Notes: a model not told the origin generated them from the sequence alone. A stretch of DNA of 64,000 nucleotides from Methylopumilus universalis (GCF_006363895.1 NZ_CP040953.1); one strand, 5' to 3'; shown: positions 1 through 9,079, numbered from the stretch's first letter. Numbers and translations are program-made.

Positions 1-1277
1 TGAATACCCTTTCTATTAGTTACCAATTTGTCATTCTTGTAGCCTTACTCGCTATTGCTGCTTTTTTCTCGCTTGCTGAAACAAGCTTAATGACTCTCAA
101 CCGCTATCGATTAAAACACTTGGTGTCTCAAGGCGATCGCGCGGCCAAGCTCACACATAAACTACTCTCTTCACCTGCAAAGCTTCTAGGGGTTATTCTG
201 CTTTGTAAAGAATTTGCAAGCGCTGCATCTGCAATGATTGTCACTATTATTACAGTGCGCCTCTACGGAGAAGGGCAAATAGCTCTTATGGCTGGAACCC
301 TCGTGACCACATTCTTAATTCTTATTTTTGGTGAAGTATCTCCCAAGGTTATTGCAGCTTCCAAACCAGAAAGATTTGCATTTTTCAGTAGCTATATACT
401 CTTCCCTCTTTTAAAAATCCTCTATCCGATAGTTGCTCTAGTTAACTTTTTTGTATTAAGTTTTGTAAAACTATTTAATGTGAAAATTGATTTGAATAAT
501 AATCTTCATGCAATATCGATGGATGAGTTAAGAAGTATTATTTCAGAAGCAGGTCAATTTATTCCGAATCAACATAGAAAAATCCTGCTAAATGTATTTG
601 AGCTTGAGCGCATTACAGTCGACGATATTATGATTCCGCATACTTCCGTTGAAACTATTGATTTTGACTTAATGGATGAAGAAATTATTCAGAAATTAGT
701 CACTTTCCAACACAGCAGAATATTGGTAAAAACAAATTCACCTGACAGTATCATAGGACTGCTTAATACTCAGAAAATTATTAAGCAACTTAATATTCAT
801 GATGCATTAAGTAAAATTACAAAGGATGATTTAAAGGCGCTTATTTCAGAACCATACTTCATTCCATCTGGCACACCTTTATATACTCAAATGCAGCACT
901 TTCAAGATAAGCAAGAAAGAGTGGGTTTAATTGTGAATGAACATGGTGAATTTATTGGGCTAATAAGCCTTGAAGATATTCTAGAAGAAATTGTTGGCGA
1001 ATTTAACCTAGATTTTCTTTCAAAATCATCTAAATTTAGTCAAGATGATGATGGGGGTTGGATTGTAGATGGTAGTGTAACGATTCGAACACTAAACAAA
1101 AAATTGAATCTTCAATTTCCAATTGACGGTCCTAAGACATTAAATGGCTTGGTGTTAGAATACTTTGAAGATATCCCAGAACCGAATACAAGTTTCAAAA
1201 TTGCAAACCATACTATGGAAGTTCTTCAGTCTCACGACCGAATTGTAAAGAGCATAAAAATCTATCCTCTGTCGTAA
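1..1277 (+). CDS. CNNM/CorC (HlyC) family membrane protein with CBS domains, 5' edge cut
   Basis: The reading frame is open from base 3. Bases 1-2 are TG, so the initiator is probably the codon straddling the left edge, giving about 425 residues; the ATG at 90 would remove the first membrane helix (SYQFVILVALLAIAAFFSLA, then ETSLMTLNR, the usual DUF21 opening). Order of parts: DUF21 membrane domain with about four hydrophobic segments to roughly residue 165, a CBS pair around 205-335 with the typical LISLEDILEEIVGE, and a C-terminal CorC/HlyC module. The family is linked to divalent cation, mainly Mg2+, transport or homeostasis in the inner membrane. Substrate cannot be told from sequence. 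It is followed after 75 bp by clpS. Confidence 0.88.
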   Translation, partial: NTLSISYQFVILVALLAIAAFFSLAETSLMTLNRYRLKHLVSQGDRAAKLTHKLLSSPAKLLGVILLCKEFASAASAMIVTIITVRLYGEGQIALMAGTLVTTFLILIFGEVSPKVIAASKPERFAFFSSYILFPLLKILYPIVALVNFFVLSFVKLFNVKIDLNNNLHAISMDELRSIISEAGQFIPNQHRKILLNVFELERITVDDIMIPHTSVETIDFDLMDEEIIQKLVTFQHSRILVKTNSPDSIIGLLNTQKIIKQLNIHDALSKITKDDLKALISEPYFIPSGTPLYTQMQHFQDKQERVGLIVNEHGEFIGLISLEDILEEIVGEFNLDFLSKSSKFSQDDDGGWIVDGSVTIRTLNKKLNLQFPIDGPKTLNGLVLEYFEDIPEPNTSFKIANHTMEVLQSHDRIVKSIKIYPLS

Positions 1278-1352
1278 TTTTTTAAAAATTCTCCTGAAGA
1301 ATTGCTTGAGTTTTTATTTTTTTTAATCACAATAATAAATAGGGTTTAGCTC

Positions 1353-1667
1353 ATGCCAAAAGTAAATGCAACTGAAGACCTAAAGCTTAGTCCAAAGAAA
1401 GCTAAGACTAAACTTCCTAGCATGTATAAAGTTATTATACTGAACGATGACTTTACGCCTATGGAATTCGTTGTGAATACAATTCAGCGTTTTTTTAATA
1501 AAAGTGTTGATGAGGCCACTCGTATAATGTTAAAAATACATACAGAGGGCTTGGGTGTTTGTGGAATATTCCCTGTAGATATTGCGGAAACAAAAATGAA
1601 TCAGGTGCTAAACTATGCAAAAGAACACCAGCACCCTTTGCAATGTATTATTGAAAGAATTGATTAA
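1353..1667 (+). CDS. clpS: ATP-dependent Clp protease adapter ClpS
   Basis: This 104-residue protein carries the ClpS core: YKVIILNDDFTPMEFVV around residues 25-41, then the helix ending in HTEGLGVCGIFPVDIAETK. ClpS delivers N-degron substrates to ClpAP by docking on the ClpA N-domain. The D/N-D-x-x-T/P-M-E motif lines the N-end-rule pocket. The basic leader (KLSPKKAKTKLPS) is the flexible N-terminal extension needed for delivery. clpA begins 9 bp downstream, the standard pairing and probably one transcript. A T-rich stretch around 1278-1325 precedes the gene, and an AGGG lies about ten bases before the ATG. Confidence 0.95.
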   Translation: MPKVNATEDLKLSPKKAKTKLPSMYKVIILNDDFTPMEFVVNTIQRFFNKSVDEATRIMLKIHTEGLGVCGIFPVDIAETKMNQVLNYAKEHQHPLQCIIERID

Positions 1668-1676
1668 ATTTAAATT

Positions 1677-3944
1677 ATGATAGCTCAAGAACTCGAAGTT
1701 AGCCTGCATATGGCATTTATGGATGCGAGACAAAAGCGTCATGAGCTTATTACGGTTGAGCATTTGCTTCTTGCTATGCTTGATAACCCCTCTGCAGCAG
1801 AAGTACTTAAAGCCTGCGGTTCAAATATTGAAACACTCAGAAATGAATTAACCCAATATATCGACGATCATACGCCAACTATTTCTGGCGAGGATGAAGT
1901 TGATACTCAGCCCACACTTGGATTTCAAAGAGTTATTCAAAGAGCAATGCTTCATGTTCAATCCTCTGGCAAAAAAGAAGTTAATGGAGCAAATGTATTA
2001 GTTGCAATCTATGGCGAAAAAGATTCGCATGCTGTTTACTTTCTTCACCAGCAAGGTGTAACCCGACTTGATGTCGTTAATTTTATTGCGCATGGCGTTT
2101 CTAAATTAAATGAAGGTGAAACTCATAAACCATCTACCGAACAAGAGAATGATCAAGAGTCATCCACTAGCAAAGCACTAGAAACTTATACTATTAATCT
2201 TAATAAGATGGTACTAGCGGGCAAAATTGACCCTTTGATTGGTCGTGATTCAGAAATTGAGCGCGTGATTCAAACTCTCTGTAGAAGAAGAAAAAATAAT
2301 CCGCTTCTAGTAGGTGAAGCTGGTGTTGGAAAAACTGCAATTGCTGAAGGACTCGCAAAAAGAATTGTCGACAAAGAAGTGCCTAGTATTTTAGAAGGCA
2401 CAACAATATTCTCGCTTGATATGGGCACATTGTTAGCAGGCACAAAATACCGCGGCGACTTTGAGCAAAGACTTAAATCTGTGATGAAGCAACTCAATGA
2501 ACATAAAGATGCTATTTTATTTATTGATGAAATTCACACGCTGATAGGGGCTGGATCTGCAAGCGGAGGCACGCTTGATGCGTCTAACCTTCTTAAGCCT
2601 GCTCTATCGAATGGATCTATTAAATGTATTGGTGCGACGACATATCAGGAATACAGAACAGTCTTTGAAAAAGATCATGCGTTAGCAAGAAGATTTCAGA
2701 AAATTGATGTGAATGAACCAAGCATTCTTGATACGATCAATATTCTCAAAGGGCTTAAAACCAGATTTGAAAAACATCATAATGTAAAATATTCTGTTGC
2801 AGCAATTCATAGCGCTGCGGAACTTTCTGCAAAATATATTAATGATAGACATCTTCCTGATAAAGCAATTGATGTCATTGATGAAGCTGGCGCTGCTCAG
2901 AGAATACTTCCAAAAAATAAACAGAAGAAAGTAATCACTAACAAAGAAATTGAAGAGGTCGTAGCTAAGATTGCTAAGATCCCTCCAAAAAATATTTCTA
3001 ATGACGACAAGCATGCGCTAAAAAATCTAGAGCGTGATCTTAAAGCAGTTATCTTTGGCCAAGATAAAGCCATTGAAAATTTAGCTAGTGCTATAAAAAT
3101 GACAAGAAGTGGATTGGGCGTTCCAAACAAGCCTATAGGTAACTTTCTTTTTAGCGGACCAACAGGTGTTGGAAAAACTGAAGTAGCTCGCCAACTTGCT
3201 TACATTCTAGGTATTGAACTCGTTCGCATCGATATGAGTGAATATATGGAAAGGCATGCAGTTTCAAGACTTATAGGCGCTCCACCAGGCTACGTCGGAT
3301 TCGAGCAAGGTGGTTTAATGACAGAAGCTGTTAATAAACAACCTTACTGTGTGCTTCTTCTTGATGAGATTGAAAAAGCACATCCTGATATCTTTAATAT
3401 TCTCTTGCAAGTCATGGATCATGGATCTTTAACTGATAGCAATGGTAGAAAAACAGATTTCAGAAATGTGACCCTGATTATGACAACCAATGCTGGTGCA
3501 GAATCTATTTCTAAAACTTCTATGGGCTTTACCCAATCTAAAAAAATGGGTGACGAGCAAGCAGAAATTAAACGCTTATTTACGCCTGAATTTAGAAATA
3601 GACTTGATGCGACTGTATCATTTGCAGCCCTAGACCATGATGTCATTCTAAAAGTTGTTGATAAATTCCTTATGCAGCTTGAAGATCAATTACATGAGAA
3701 AAAAGTAGATGCAACTTTCACAGAAAATCTCAAATCATATCTAGCCAAAAACGGCTTTGATCCAAGTATGGGTGCAAGACCTATGTCACGCCTCATTCAA
3801 GATACAATTAGAAAAGCACTTGCAGATGAGTTACTGTTTGGTAAGCTCACTAATGGTGGTAATGTAATTATTGATATTGATAGCGATGACAAAGTGAAAT
3901 TAATTTTCGAAGAAGAAAATAAAGCTATTCTCCAAGAATCTTAA
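1677..3944 (+). CDS. clpA: ATP-dependent Clp protease ATPase subunit ClpA
   Basis: At 755 residues this is the usual ClpA length. Order: double Clp N-domain (about 1-140), a charged linker, AAA1 with Walker A GEAGVGKT and Walker B ILFIDEIH, no long ClpB-type coiled-coil insertion, then AAA2 with GPTGVGKT and LLLDEIEKAH, and a C-terminal D2-small domain. The loop in KTSMGFTQ occupies the position of the ClpP-docking IGL/F tripeptide, reading MGF here. It unfolds substrates and feeds them to ClpP in the cytoplasm. There is no strong Shine-Dalgarno sequence, so coupling to clpS is likely. Its TAA stop overlaps the stop of the opposing GST-like gene in the tetranucleotide TTAA at 3941-3944. Confidence 0.97.
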   Translation: MIAQELEVSLHMAFMDARQKRHELITVEHLLLAMLDNPSAAEVLKACGSNIETLRNELTQYIDDHTPTISGEDEVDTQPTLGFQRVIQRAMLHVQSSGKKEVNGANVLVAIYGEKDSHAVYFLHQQGVTRLDVVNFIAHGVSKLNEGETHKPSTEQENDQESSTSKALETYTINLNKMVLAGKIDPLIGRDSEIERVIQTLCRRRKNNPLLVGEAGVGKTAIAEGLAKRIVDKEVPSILEGTTIFSLDMGTLLAGTKYRGDFEQRLKSVMKQLNEHKDAILFIDEIHTLIGAGSASGGTLDASNLLKPALSNGSIKCIGATTYQEYRTVFEKDHALARRFQKIDVNEPSILDTINILKGLKTRFEKHHNVKYSVAAIHSAAELSAKYINDRHLPDKAIDVIDEAGAAQRILPKNKQKKVITNKEIEEVVAKIAKIPPKNISNDDKHALKNLERDLKAVIFGQDKAIENLASAIKMTRSGLGVPNKPIGNFLFSGPTGVGKTEVARQLAYILGIELVRIDMSEYMERHAVSRLIGAPPGYVGFEQGGLMTEAVNKQPYCVLLLDEIEKAHPDIFNILLQVMDHGSLTDSNGRKTDFRNVTLIMTTNAGAESISKTSMGFTQSKKMGDEQAEIKRLFTPEFRNRLDATVSFAALDHDVILKVVDKFLMQLEDQLHEKKVDATFTENLKSYLAKNGFDPSMGARPMSRLIQDTIRKALADELLFGKLTNGGNVIIDIDSDDKVKLIFEEENKAILQES

Positions 3945-4543
3945 TGCTTCCTCATCACCTCTTGAAACATCTGGGTGTTTATTAAGTTATATAGCCATTT
4001 TTTTAATTCTTGATACTTAGAATTCAAAAACCAATCCTCATCTACTAAAGAAAATTGCCTTACAAATGGAAAGATTGCCGCATCAGCAAGGCTTATCCTT
4101 TCTACCATTAAGTAATTATTAGATTGCAATTTATCGTTTAACAAGTTTAGAAAAATTTCGCATTCAGAACGATAGTACTCTTTTGAATGTTCTGGAAAGC
4201 GATCAGCATATTTGTATCTATCTAAATTTTTCTTAAAATTAAAATCATTTTCATCAATAAGTTTTCGGCTAGCATTCTCATCATTTAAAAGCCAGCATTC
4301 TGGGTCATTTTGACTGAGGGCCCATAACATAATTTCCAGGCTCTCTTCGATGACTGCGCCATCGATATCAACTAATACAGGAACTGTACCTTTGGGGCTT
4401 AAAGCTAAAAATTCGGTTGATTTATGCTTGAGTGAAATTTCTATAGGCTCATAAGCGATCTTAGCTTGATACAAGGCCAGTCTTGATCGAATGGCATAAG
4501 GACAGCGCCTGTATGTATATAACCTTGGTTTAATCAATATCAT
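3941..4543 (-). CDS. Glutathione S-transferase-like protein
   Basis: The 200-residue product has an N-terminal thioredoxin fold (LYTYRRCPYAIRSRLALYQ, with Cys in the position of the active-site residue of omega-type and related GSTs), the cis-Pro region SPKGTVPVLVD with following EESLEIMLWAL, and an all-helical C-terminal domain. Substrate is not predictable. The start at 4543 is preferred because it gives a TAATG overlap with the pyrD stop. An upstream in-frame ATG at 4561 adds six residues and lies inside pyrD. The gene is therefore probably coupled to pyrD. Its stop overlaps that of clpA head-to-head. Confidence 0.82.
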   Translation of the reverse strand: MILIKPRLYTYRRCPYAIRSRLALYQAKIAYEPIEISLKHKSTEFLALSPKGTVPVLVDIDGAVIEESLEIMLWALSQNDPECWLLNDENASRKLIDENDFNFKKNLDRYKYADRFPEHSKEYYRSECEIFLNLLNDKLQSNNYLMVERISLADAAIFPFVRQFSLVDEDWFLNSKYQELKKWLYNLINTQMFQEVMRKH

Positions 4544-5556
4544 TAGCCAATGGAATGGCAAGCATCAAGAATGAGCTTTCTTCCTTGGTAAACGAGACCT
4601 GAATAGATTTGAACAAGCTCAGCACCTGCATTTATTTTCTCAGCTGCATCTTCTCCAGAAAATATACCACCCACACCAATGATTGGAACTTCTCCTTGAA
4701 GCCTTGAATAAAGCTCGCGAATAATTGAATTGGACAAATTAAATAAGGGCTTGCCTGACATCCCGCCGGCTTCTTTTCCATTAAAAAGGTCATTTACCGA
4801 ATCTCTATTAACAGTTGTATTAGTCGCTATCACTCCATCAATTTTATTTTTGATGATGCTTTTCGATATTGCATCTAAATGCTTAAGGGTTAAATCAGGT
4901 GAAATTTTTAAAGCAATAGGAACATAGCGCCCATAATAATCATTCAATCTGGTTTGCTCTTGTTTAAGTTGTGCTAATAAAATATTGAGCGCTTTTGTTT
5001 CTTGAAGATCTCTTAAGTTTTTTGTATTGGGTGAGGAAATGTTGACTGCAATATAATTTGCATATTGATATACCTTTTTCATACATAAAATATAATCTTC
5101 TGCTGCTTTTTCTATGGGGGTATCAAAGTTCTTGCCAATATTAATTCCAAGAACACCTTTATATTTACTCAGTCTAATATTTTCAACTGCAGCATCTACG
5201 CCTATGTTATTAAAGCCAAATCGGTTGATAATGCCCTGAGCCTCCGGCAACCTAAATAATCGAGGTCTTGGATTGCCTGGTTGAGCTCTTGGGGTGATCG
5301 TTCCAACTTCAATAAAACCAAAACCTAATTTACCTAAGGCATCAATATGGCTTGCATTCTTATCTAGTCCTGCAGCTAATCCTACAGGGTTTTGAAAGGG
5401 GATGCCCATGACAGTTCTGAGCTTTGAAGGATGAGGGGCTTTTAAGAAGCTCAGTAAACCCATTTTATTAGAAAGAGATAGTGCCTTAAGGGTTAAGTCA
5501 TGCGAAAATTCTGCATCAAACTTAAATAATAGCGAACGAATTAATTGGTGGCTCAT
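4543..5556 (-). CDS. pyrD: Dihydroorotate dehydrogenase (quinone), class 2
   Basis: This 337-residue enzyme oxidises dihydroorotate to orotate in pyrimidine synthesis, passing electrons to quinone at the inner membrane. Visible signatures are the amphipathic N-terminal helix region typical of class 2, NPVGLAAGLDKNA, FIEVGTITPRAQPGNPRPRLFRL, INIGKNFDTP, the catalytic-Ser region NISSPNT, and the C-terminal FMN-phosphate motif GGIFSGEDAAEKINAGAELVQIYSG. It is divergent from roxA with a 46-bp spacer. pyrC, the preceding step of the pathway, is about 50 kb away at 54185-55222. Confidence 0.96.
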   Translation of the reverse strand: MSHQLIRSLLFKFDAEFSHDLTLKALSLSNKMGLLSFLKAPHPSKLRTVMGIPFQNPVGLAAGLDKNASHIDALGKLGFGFIEVGTITPRAQPGNPRPRLFRLPEAQGIINRFGFNNIGVDAAVENIRLSKYKGVLGINIGKNFDTPIEKAAEDYILCMKKVYQYANYIAVNISSPNTKNLRDLQETKALNILLAQLKQEQTRLNDYYGRYVPIALKISPDLTLKHLDAISKSIIKNKIDGVIATNTTVNRDSVNDLFNGKEAGGMSGKPLFNLSNSIIRELYSRLQGEVPIIGVGGIFSGEDAAEKINAGAELVQIYSGLVYQGRKLILDACHSIG

Positions 5557-5602
5557 AACACTGTTATTTTAACTTAGGAAGTTATAAGGCTAAATAAATA
5601 TT

Positions 5603-6754
5603 ATGCGATTAAATCCTAAAAATCATATTCTAGGAAAGATAACTAACGATGTCTTCCTTAAAAAATATTGGCAAAAAAAACCTCTTTTAATTAGGGGCGC
5701 TATTAAGAATTTTAAATCTCCAATTACAGAAAAAGATCTTTTTAAAATCGCGCAAAACGAAACTGCAATATCTCGCCTTATTGAATACAAGCATGGTATT
5801 TGGCAAGTCAAATATGGCCCTTTTAAAAAATCAGATCTCCCTAAAAAAACCAATACACCTTGGACAATGCTTGTACAAAATATTAACCATCATGTTCCTT
5901 TTGCTGAGTCATTTTTAAATCTTTTCAAATTTATTCCTTATGCTCGTCTTGATGATTTGATGGTGAGCTTTGCTACAAAAAAAGGGAGTGTCGGCCCTCA
6001 CTATGACTCTTATGATGTATTTCTATTTCAAGCACATGGCGAAAGAGAATGGAAAATTAGCGATCAAAAGAAATTTTCTTTAGATAAAAAATCGGCTATT
6101 AAAATAATTACTAATTTTAAGACTAAAAATTCATGGGTACTTAAGCCAGGTGACATGCTGTATTTGCCTCCCAATGTAGGTCACTGGGGTATATCTCAAA
6201 GTGATGATTGCCTAACTTATTCAATAGGATTCAGAGCGCCTGGTACATTTGAGATCCAATCTAAATTTTTAGATTTTATTCAAGATAACCTCATTACAAA
6301 TCAAAATGATCTTTATAAAGATCCGAATTTAAATCTTCAAAAAAATCCTGCTGAAATCAATTTAAATATGATAAAAAAAATTCAGCAGATTGTTAATCAA
6401 TTGCGCTGGAATGCGAAATCAATTAATACTTTTATTGGTCAATTACTGACAGAGCCAATTGAAGGAGCTGTTTTCGAGACTTCTAAACCTTTAACACTTG
6501 AAATCTTTAAAAAAGATCTTATAAGAAAACCACTTAAACTTAACCCAAAAACAAGAATGCTTTTTATAAAAAATAATTTTTATATCAACGGTGAACTGAT
6601 TGAGACTGATAAAAAGAGCGTCGTACATCTAAAGCAACTTGCAAATGACAGAGAAATATCAGTAAAGTCTACTTTGAATAAAAAGGATTTGAACGCTTTG
6701 GGGATAGTCTTGCTCCCCCTCTATCTCTCGGGATTTATTGATTTTATTGAATAA
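5603..6754 (+). CDS. roxA: Cupin/JmjC-type ribosomal protein L16 arginine hydroxylase (RoxA/YcfD family)
   Basis: The 383-residue protein opens with the family hallmark of a chain entering a beta-barrel (FLKKYWQKKPLLIRGAI). It has the Fe(II)-binding H-x-D in GPHYDSYDVFLFQAHGEREWKI and the distal His in LPPNVGHWG, followed by a winged-helix-like C-terminal domain. Relatives are 2-oxoglutarate oxygenases that hydroxylate a conserved Arg of ribosomal protein L16. Position and length fit RoxA rather than a sugar cupin. It is rich in Lys and Ile, in line with the A/T-rich genome. The spacer to pyrD is 46 bp and any promoters must overlap there. Confidence 0.85.
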   Translation: MRLNPKNHILGKITNDVFLKKYWQKKPLLIRGAIKNFKSPITEKDLFKIAQNETAISRLIEYKHGIWQVKYGPFKKSDLPKKTNTPWTMLVQNINHHVPFAESFLNLFKFIPYARLDDLMVSFATKKGSVGPHYDSYDVFLFQAHGEREWKISDQKKFSLDKKSAIKIITNFKTKNSWVLKPGDMLYLPPNVGHWGISQSDDCLTYSIGFRAPGTFEIQSKFLDFIQDNLITNQNDLYKDPNLNLQKNPAEINLNMIKKIQQIVNQLRWNAKSINTFIGQLLTEPIEGAVFETSKPLTLEIFKKDLIRKPLKLNPKTRMLFIKNNFYINGELIETDKKSVVHLKQLANDREISVKSTLNKKDLNALGIVLLPLYLSGFIDFIE

Positions 6755-6756
6755 TA

Positions 6757-6786
6757 TTAACTATCTCGCTTATTTTGTTGTAGAAT
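6757..6786 (+). promoter_or_regulatory. Candidate promoter of the 43-residue lipoprotein gene
   Basis: TTAACT at 6757-6762, an 18-bp spacer, and TAGAAT at 6781-6786 lie in the 89-bp gap after roxA. A start about seven bases downstream would leave a roughly 50-nt leader ending in the good Shine-Dalgarno AAGGA before the ATG at 6844. The assignment rests on hexamer resemblance only. Confidence 0.35.
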
Positions 6787-6843
6787 ATTTGGTAGGGAGT
6801 CTTTCATAGGCCCCGAATTCAACATTAATTTTAAGGATTAAAA

Positions 6844-6975
6844 ATGACACGTTCACTACTTATCGCTTTATTATTAGCTATTGGTTTAACTGCTTGCGGC
6901 AAAAAAGAAGAAGCTGCTCCTGCTGCTGATGCAGCTCCAGCTGCTGAAGCTGCTCCAGCTGCTGAAGCTAAGTAA
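6844..6975 (+). CDS. Small Ala/Pro/Glu-rich lipoprotein, 43 residues
   Basis: This short gene starts MTRSLLIALLLAIGLTACGKK: a signal peptide with a lipobox L-T-A-C, so Cys18 would be lipidated after cleavage, leaving a mature peptide of about 26 residues. The mature part is KKEE followed by an imperfect repeat of A-A-P-A-A-E/D. It has an AAGGA ribosome site six bases upstream and a textbook terminator 25 bp downstream, so it is probably its own transcription unit. It resembles entericidin-like and other minimal Ala/Pro-rich lipoproteins. No specific function can be assigned. The Lys-Lys after Cys argues for outer-membrane sorting. Confidence 0.8.
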   Translation: MTRSLLIALLLAIGLTACGKKEEAAPAADAAPAAEAAPAAEAK

Positions 6976-7000
6976 TAGATAATTAATCTATTGTTTTAAT

Positions 7001-7030
7001 AAAAAAGCCGGTTTCTAACCGGCTTTTTTT
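7001..7030. terminator. Bidirectional rho-independent terminator
   Basis: The stem GCCGGTT / AACCGGC (7007-7013 and 7017-7023) has a 3-nt loop, six A on the left and seven T on the right, so it works on both strands. It ends the lipoprotein transcript and the dapA-bamC-MBL transcript. The stop codon of the MBL gene (7029-7031) overlaps its last T residues. Confidence 0.93.
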
Positions 7031-7799
7031 ATATCATCTGCCACGAAGTTCCCTCGGCTTGAGTTGCAATCTTTATCCAGTCTCGTTCACATCCTATTTT
7101 TCCTACAATAGCTTCTCTCACTAAGTCCTCAGTATTATTTTTCTCACTTAGATGTGCGGCTACAAGATGCTTTAATTGTTTAAATTGAATTTTCCCCAGA
7201 ATGTCCGCCGCTGTTTGATTGTCTAAATGACCCAGTTTGCCACTTATTCTTTTCTTTAGACTGTATGTATATTCGCTTGATTCAAGCAAGTTAAGATCAT
7301 GATTAAATTCTATAATGAGGGCATCGAGCTGCTGAAGCATATTTTCAATATGAGGCGTTGAAGTGCCTGTGTCCGTTAAAATGCCTAATTTACGATTGCC
7401 ATCACTCAATGTAAATTGAGTCGGTTCTCTTGCATCATGAGGGACTGGAAAGGGTTGAATTGTAAAGTCTTCTATTTCAAATGCATTGTGGCTATCAATC
7501 ATATGGAAATCAATTTCATAAGATTTAATCATATGTTTTTCACACATCTTGAAAGTCCCATAAGAAAGCCAAATGGGAATCTTAAATTTGTTGGCTAGTT
7601 TAAAAGCGCCTTTGACGTGATCTTCATGCTCATGCGTTAGCAGGATCCCTGTAATATTTTCAGGAGTCTCATTAAGTCGATCTAATCGAGATATGACATC
7701 TTGAATTGCAAAACCACAATCAACCATTAAAAGTGATTTGTTTTGCTTAACTACAAATGAATTGCCGGCACTTCCGCTACCTAAAGATGCGAATTGCAT
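7029..7799 (-). CDS. MBL-fold metallohydrolase (YycJ/WalJ-like)
   Basis: This 256-residue protein has the metallo-beta-lactamase signature THEHEDHVKG (H-x-H-x-D-H), with an upstream SLGSGSAGNSFVV strand and VDCGF. Later metal ligands lie in GILTDTG and AAHLSEKNN. It belongs to the group annotated as YycJ-like or cyclic-phosphodiesterase-like hydrolases, probably acting on nucleic acid or nucleotides; the true substrate is unknown. It begins 2 bp after bamC and is third in dapA-bamC-MBL, an arrangement also known from other betaproteobacteria. The operon ends at the terminator 7001-7030. Confidence 0.85.
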   Translation of the reverse strand: MQFASLGSGSAGNSFVVKQNKSLLMVDCGFAIQDVISRLDRLNETPENITGILLTHEHEDHVKGAFKLANKFKIPIWLSYGTFKMCEKHMIKSYEIDFHMIDSHNAFEIEDFTIQPFPVPHDAREPTQFTLSDGNRKLGILTDTGTSTPHIENMLQQLDALIIEFNHDLNLLESSEYTYSLKKRISGKLGHLDNQTAADILGKIQFKQLKHLVAAHLSEKNNTEDLVREAIVGKIGCERDWIKIATQAEGTSWQMI

Positions 7800-7801
7800 C
7801 T

Positions 7802-9079
7802 TTATTTCAATTGATCATAAAGAAGTGAGATGATTCGATTTGCGGTAGAAGAGTTATTTTTCTTGCCGTCCTGATACTCAATGATAACTTGAGAGCCCCC
7901 ATTGTCTATAGAGAGGATCTTGATGCGATATTGTTTTTCTGGATTAGTTTTTTCCTTCTCACTACCACCCCAGAATTTAAGCCTTTCAGACAATGGCTTT
8001 TCTTTAGTTTGGCTTGTATCTTTAGCTTGCTTATCTTTTTTATCGTCGTCACTCCAGAACATAAGGGAATCTATGACGCCTTTTTTCTTCTTAGGACTGT
8101 CATCAATATCCACATCGGCATATTTTACAAAATAGATTCCGTTTGATCTGTCTTTATCTTCAATCACAAATCCAATAATGTCTAAAGCTAAGCCAACTCT
8201 GCGCCACGCGCGGTCAAATGGATCTTGAATTTCGAGAGAGGTGCTTCCATCCGCCTCTTTTTTGATTTCGGCTCTCTTTTGGCTAACAGGTGCAGCAATA
8301 ATTTCTTTTGCTCGCTTATCTGCTACGCCGAGTTTTACCATAAGCCTTCTTAAAAGCTCTGCATCCAATTCATCGTCTTTTGAATCTCCCTTAACTTCCG
8401 GTTGCGTCTTGGCTTCATTTCTATAACCATTATCAACAACACCGTAAGGGGTTCTCACTCTTTCTTTTCCATCATCAGGAGCAGCATCGACACTTCGATG
8501 CGTCATATAGATCTCAGTAGTTCCCTCCTGCAGGCCCCGGTCTAATCGAGTTCTAAATTTTTTACGATTAGCTGTGCCTGATGCAAGCGAATCAAGCCAT
8601 GCATCAAATCTATCTAATGCGCCTTTTTTATCCTCAACTTTTAGGTCTTCTTGCTTAATCCATTCAGTCTCCATAACCCCTGTTTCTGGATTTTCTTTTT
8701 TAACTGCAAACCCCATGTCTAACCAAAAATCTCGGATCAATGGCCATATTTTCTCTGCAGGTGCATTAACGACGAGCCATCTTTGAGCGCCCGCTTTTAC
8801 AATCTTCATACCCTCTGGATTAGGTAAGATTTTTGGCTGACCATTATCTTGTACCTGGCCACTTTTAAATTCTGAATAACTCGTAGAGCCTGGAATCGCA
8901 TATGCATCATTAGTTGTAGCTGAAGTTAAATCAGGAGGCACTTCGAGTGGGCGAGATCTCCCAGTCGCTTTATAGTCAGGCGCGGTGACTTGTTCTACAA
9001 AAGGAATATTTTCGCAGCCATTCAAGAGTAAGAATAACGGTAGTGCATAGAGCCATTTACTTTGCGCGATTAATTTCAT
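7802..9079 (-). CDS. bamC: Outer membrane protein assembly factor BamC (NlpB), lipoprotein
   Basis: The signal peptide has the lipobox L-N-G-C (Cys22). After it comes the unstructured BamD-binding stretch with the conserved DYKATGRSRPLEVPPDLT, then two helix-grip domains (about 85-200 and 270-425). BamC is a lipoprotein of the BAM complex that inserts beta-barrel proteins. At 425 residues it is some 80 longer than the E. coli protein. The extra length includes a Lys/Asp-rich insert (roughly residues 325-385, with KKKK and repeated LMFW/LKFW patches) inside the second domain. The start overlaps dapA by four bases (ATGA). Confidence 0.93.
   Translation of the reverse strand: MKLIAQSKWLYALPLFLLLNGCENIPFVEQVTAPDYKATGRSRPLEVPPDLTSATTNDAYAIPGSTSYSEFKSGQVQDNGQPKILPNPEGMKIVKAGAQRWLVVNAPAEKIWPLIRDFWLDMGFAVKKENPETGVMETEWIKQEDLKVEDKKGALDRFDAWLDSLASGTANRKKFRTRLDRGLQEGTTEIYMTHRSVDAAPDDGKERVRTPYGVVDNGYRNEAKTQPEVKGDSKDDELDAELLRRLMVKLGVADKRAKEIIAAPVSQKRAEIKKEADGSTSLEIQDPFDRAWRRVGLALDIIGFVIEDKDRSNGIYFVKYADVDIDDSPKKKKGVIDSLMFWSDDDKKDKQAKDTSQTKEKPLSERLKFWGGSEKEKTNPEKQYRIKILSIDNGGSQVIIEYQDGKKNNSSTANRIISLLYDQLK

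Noticed and set aside
2682..3014. 110-codon open frame on the minus strand inside clpA
   Set aside because: It is the complement of the conserved ClpA motor region, has no ribosome site or recognisable motif, and clpA is certain.
7889..8146. Plus-strand open frames inside bamC that look membrane-like
   Set aside because: Reverse reading of the Lys/Asp-rich BamC insert gives Phe/Leu/Ser-rich sequence that mimics membrane helices; two overlapping frames do this at once.
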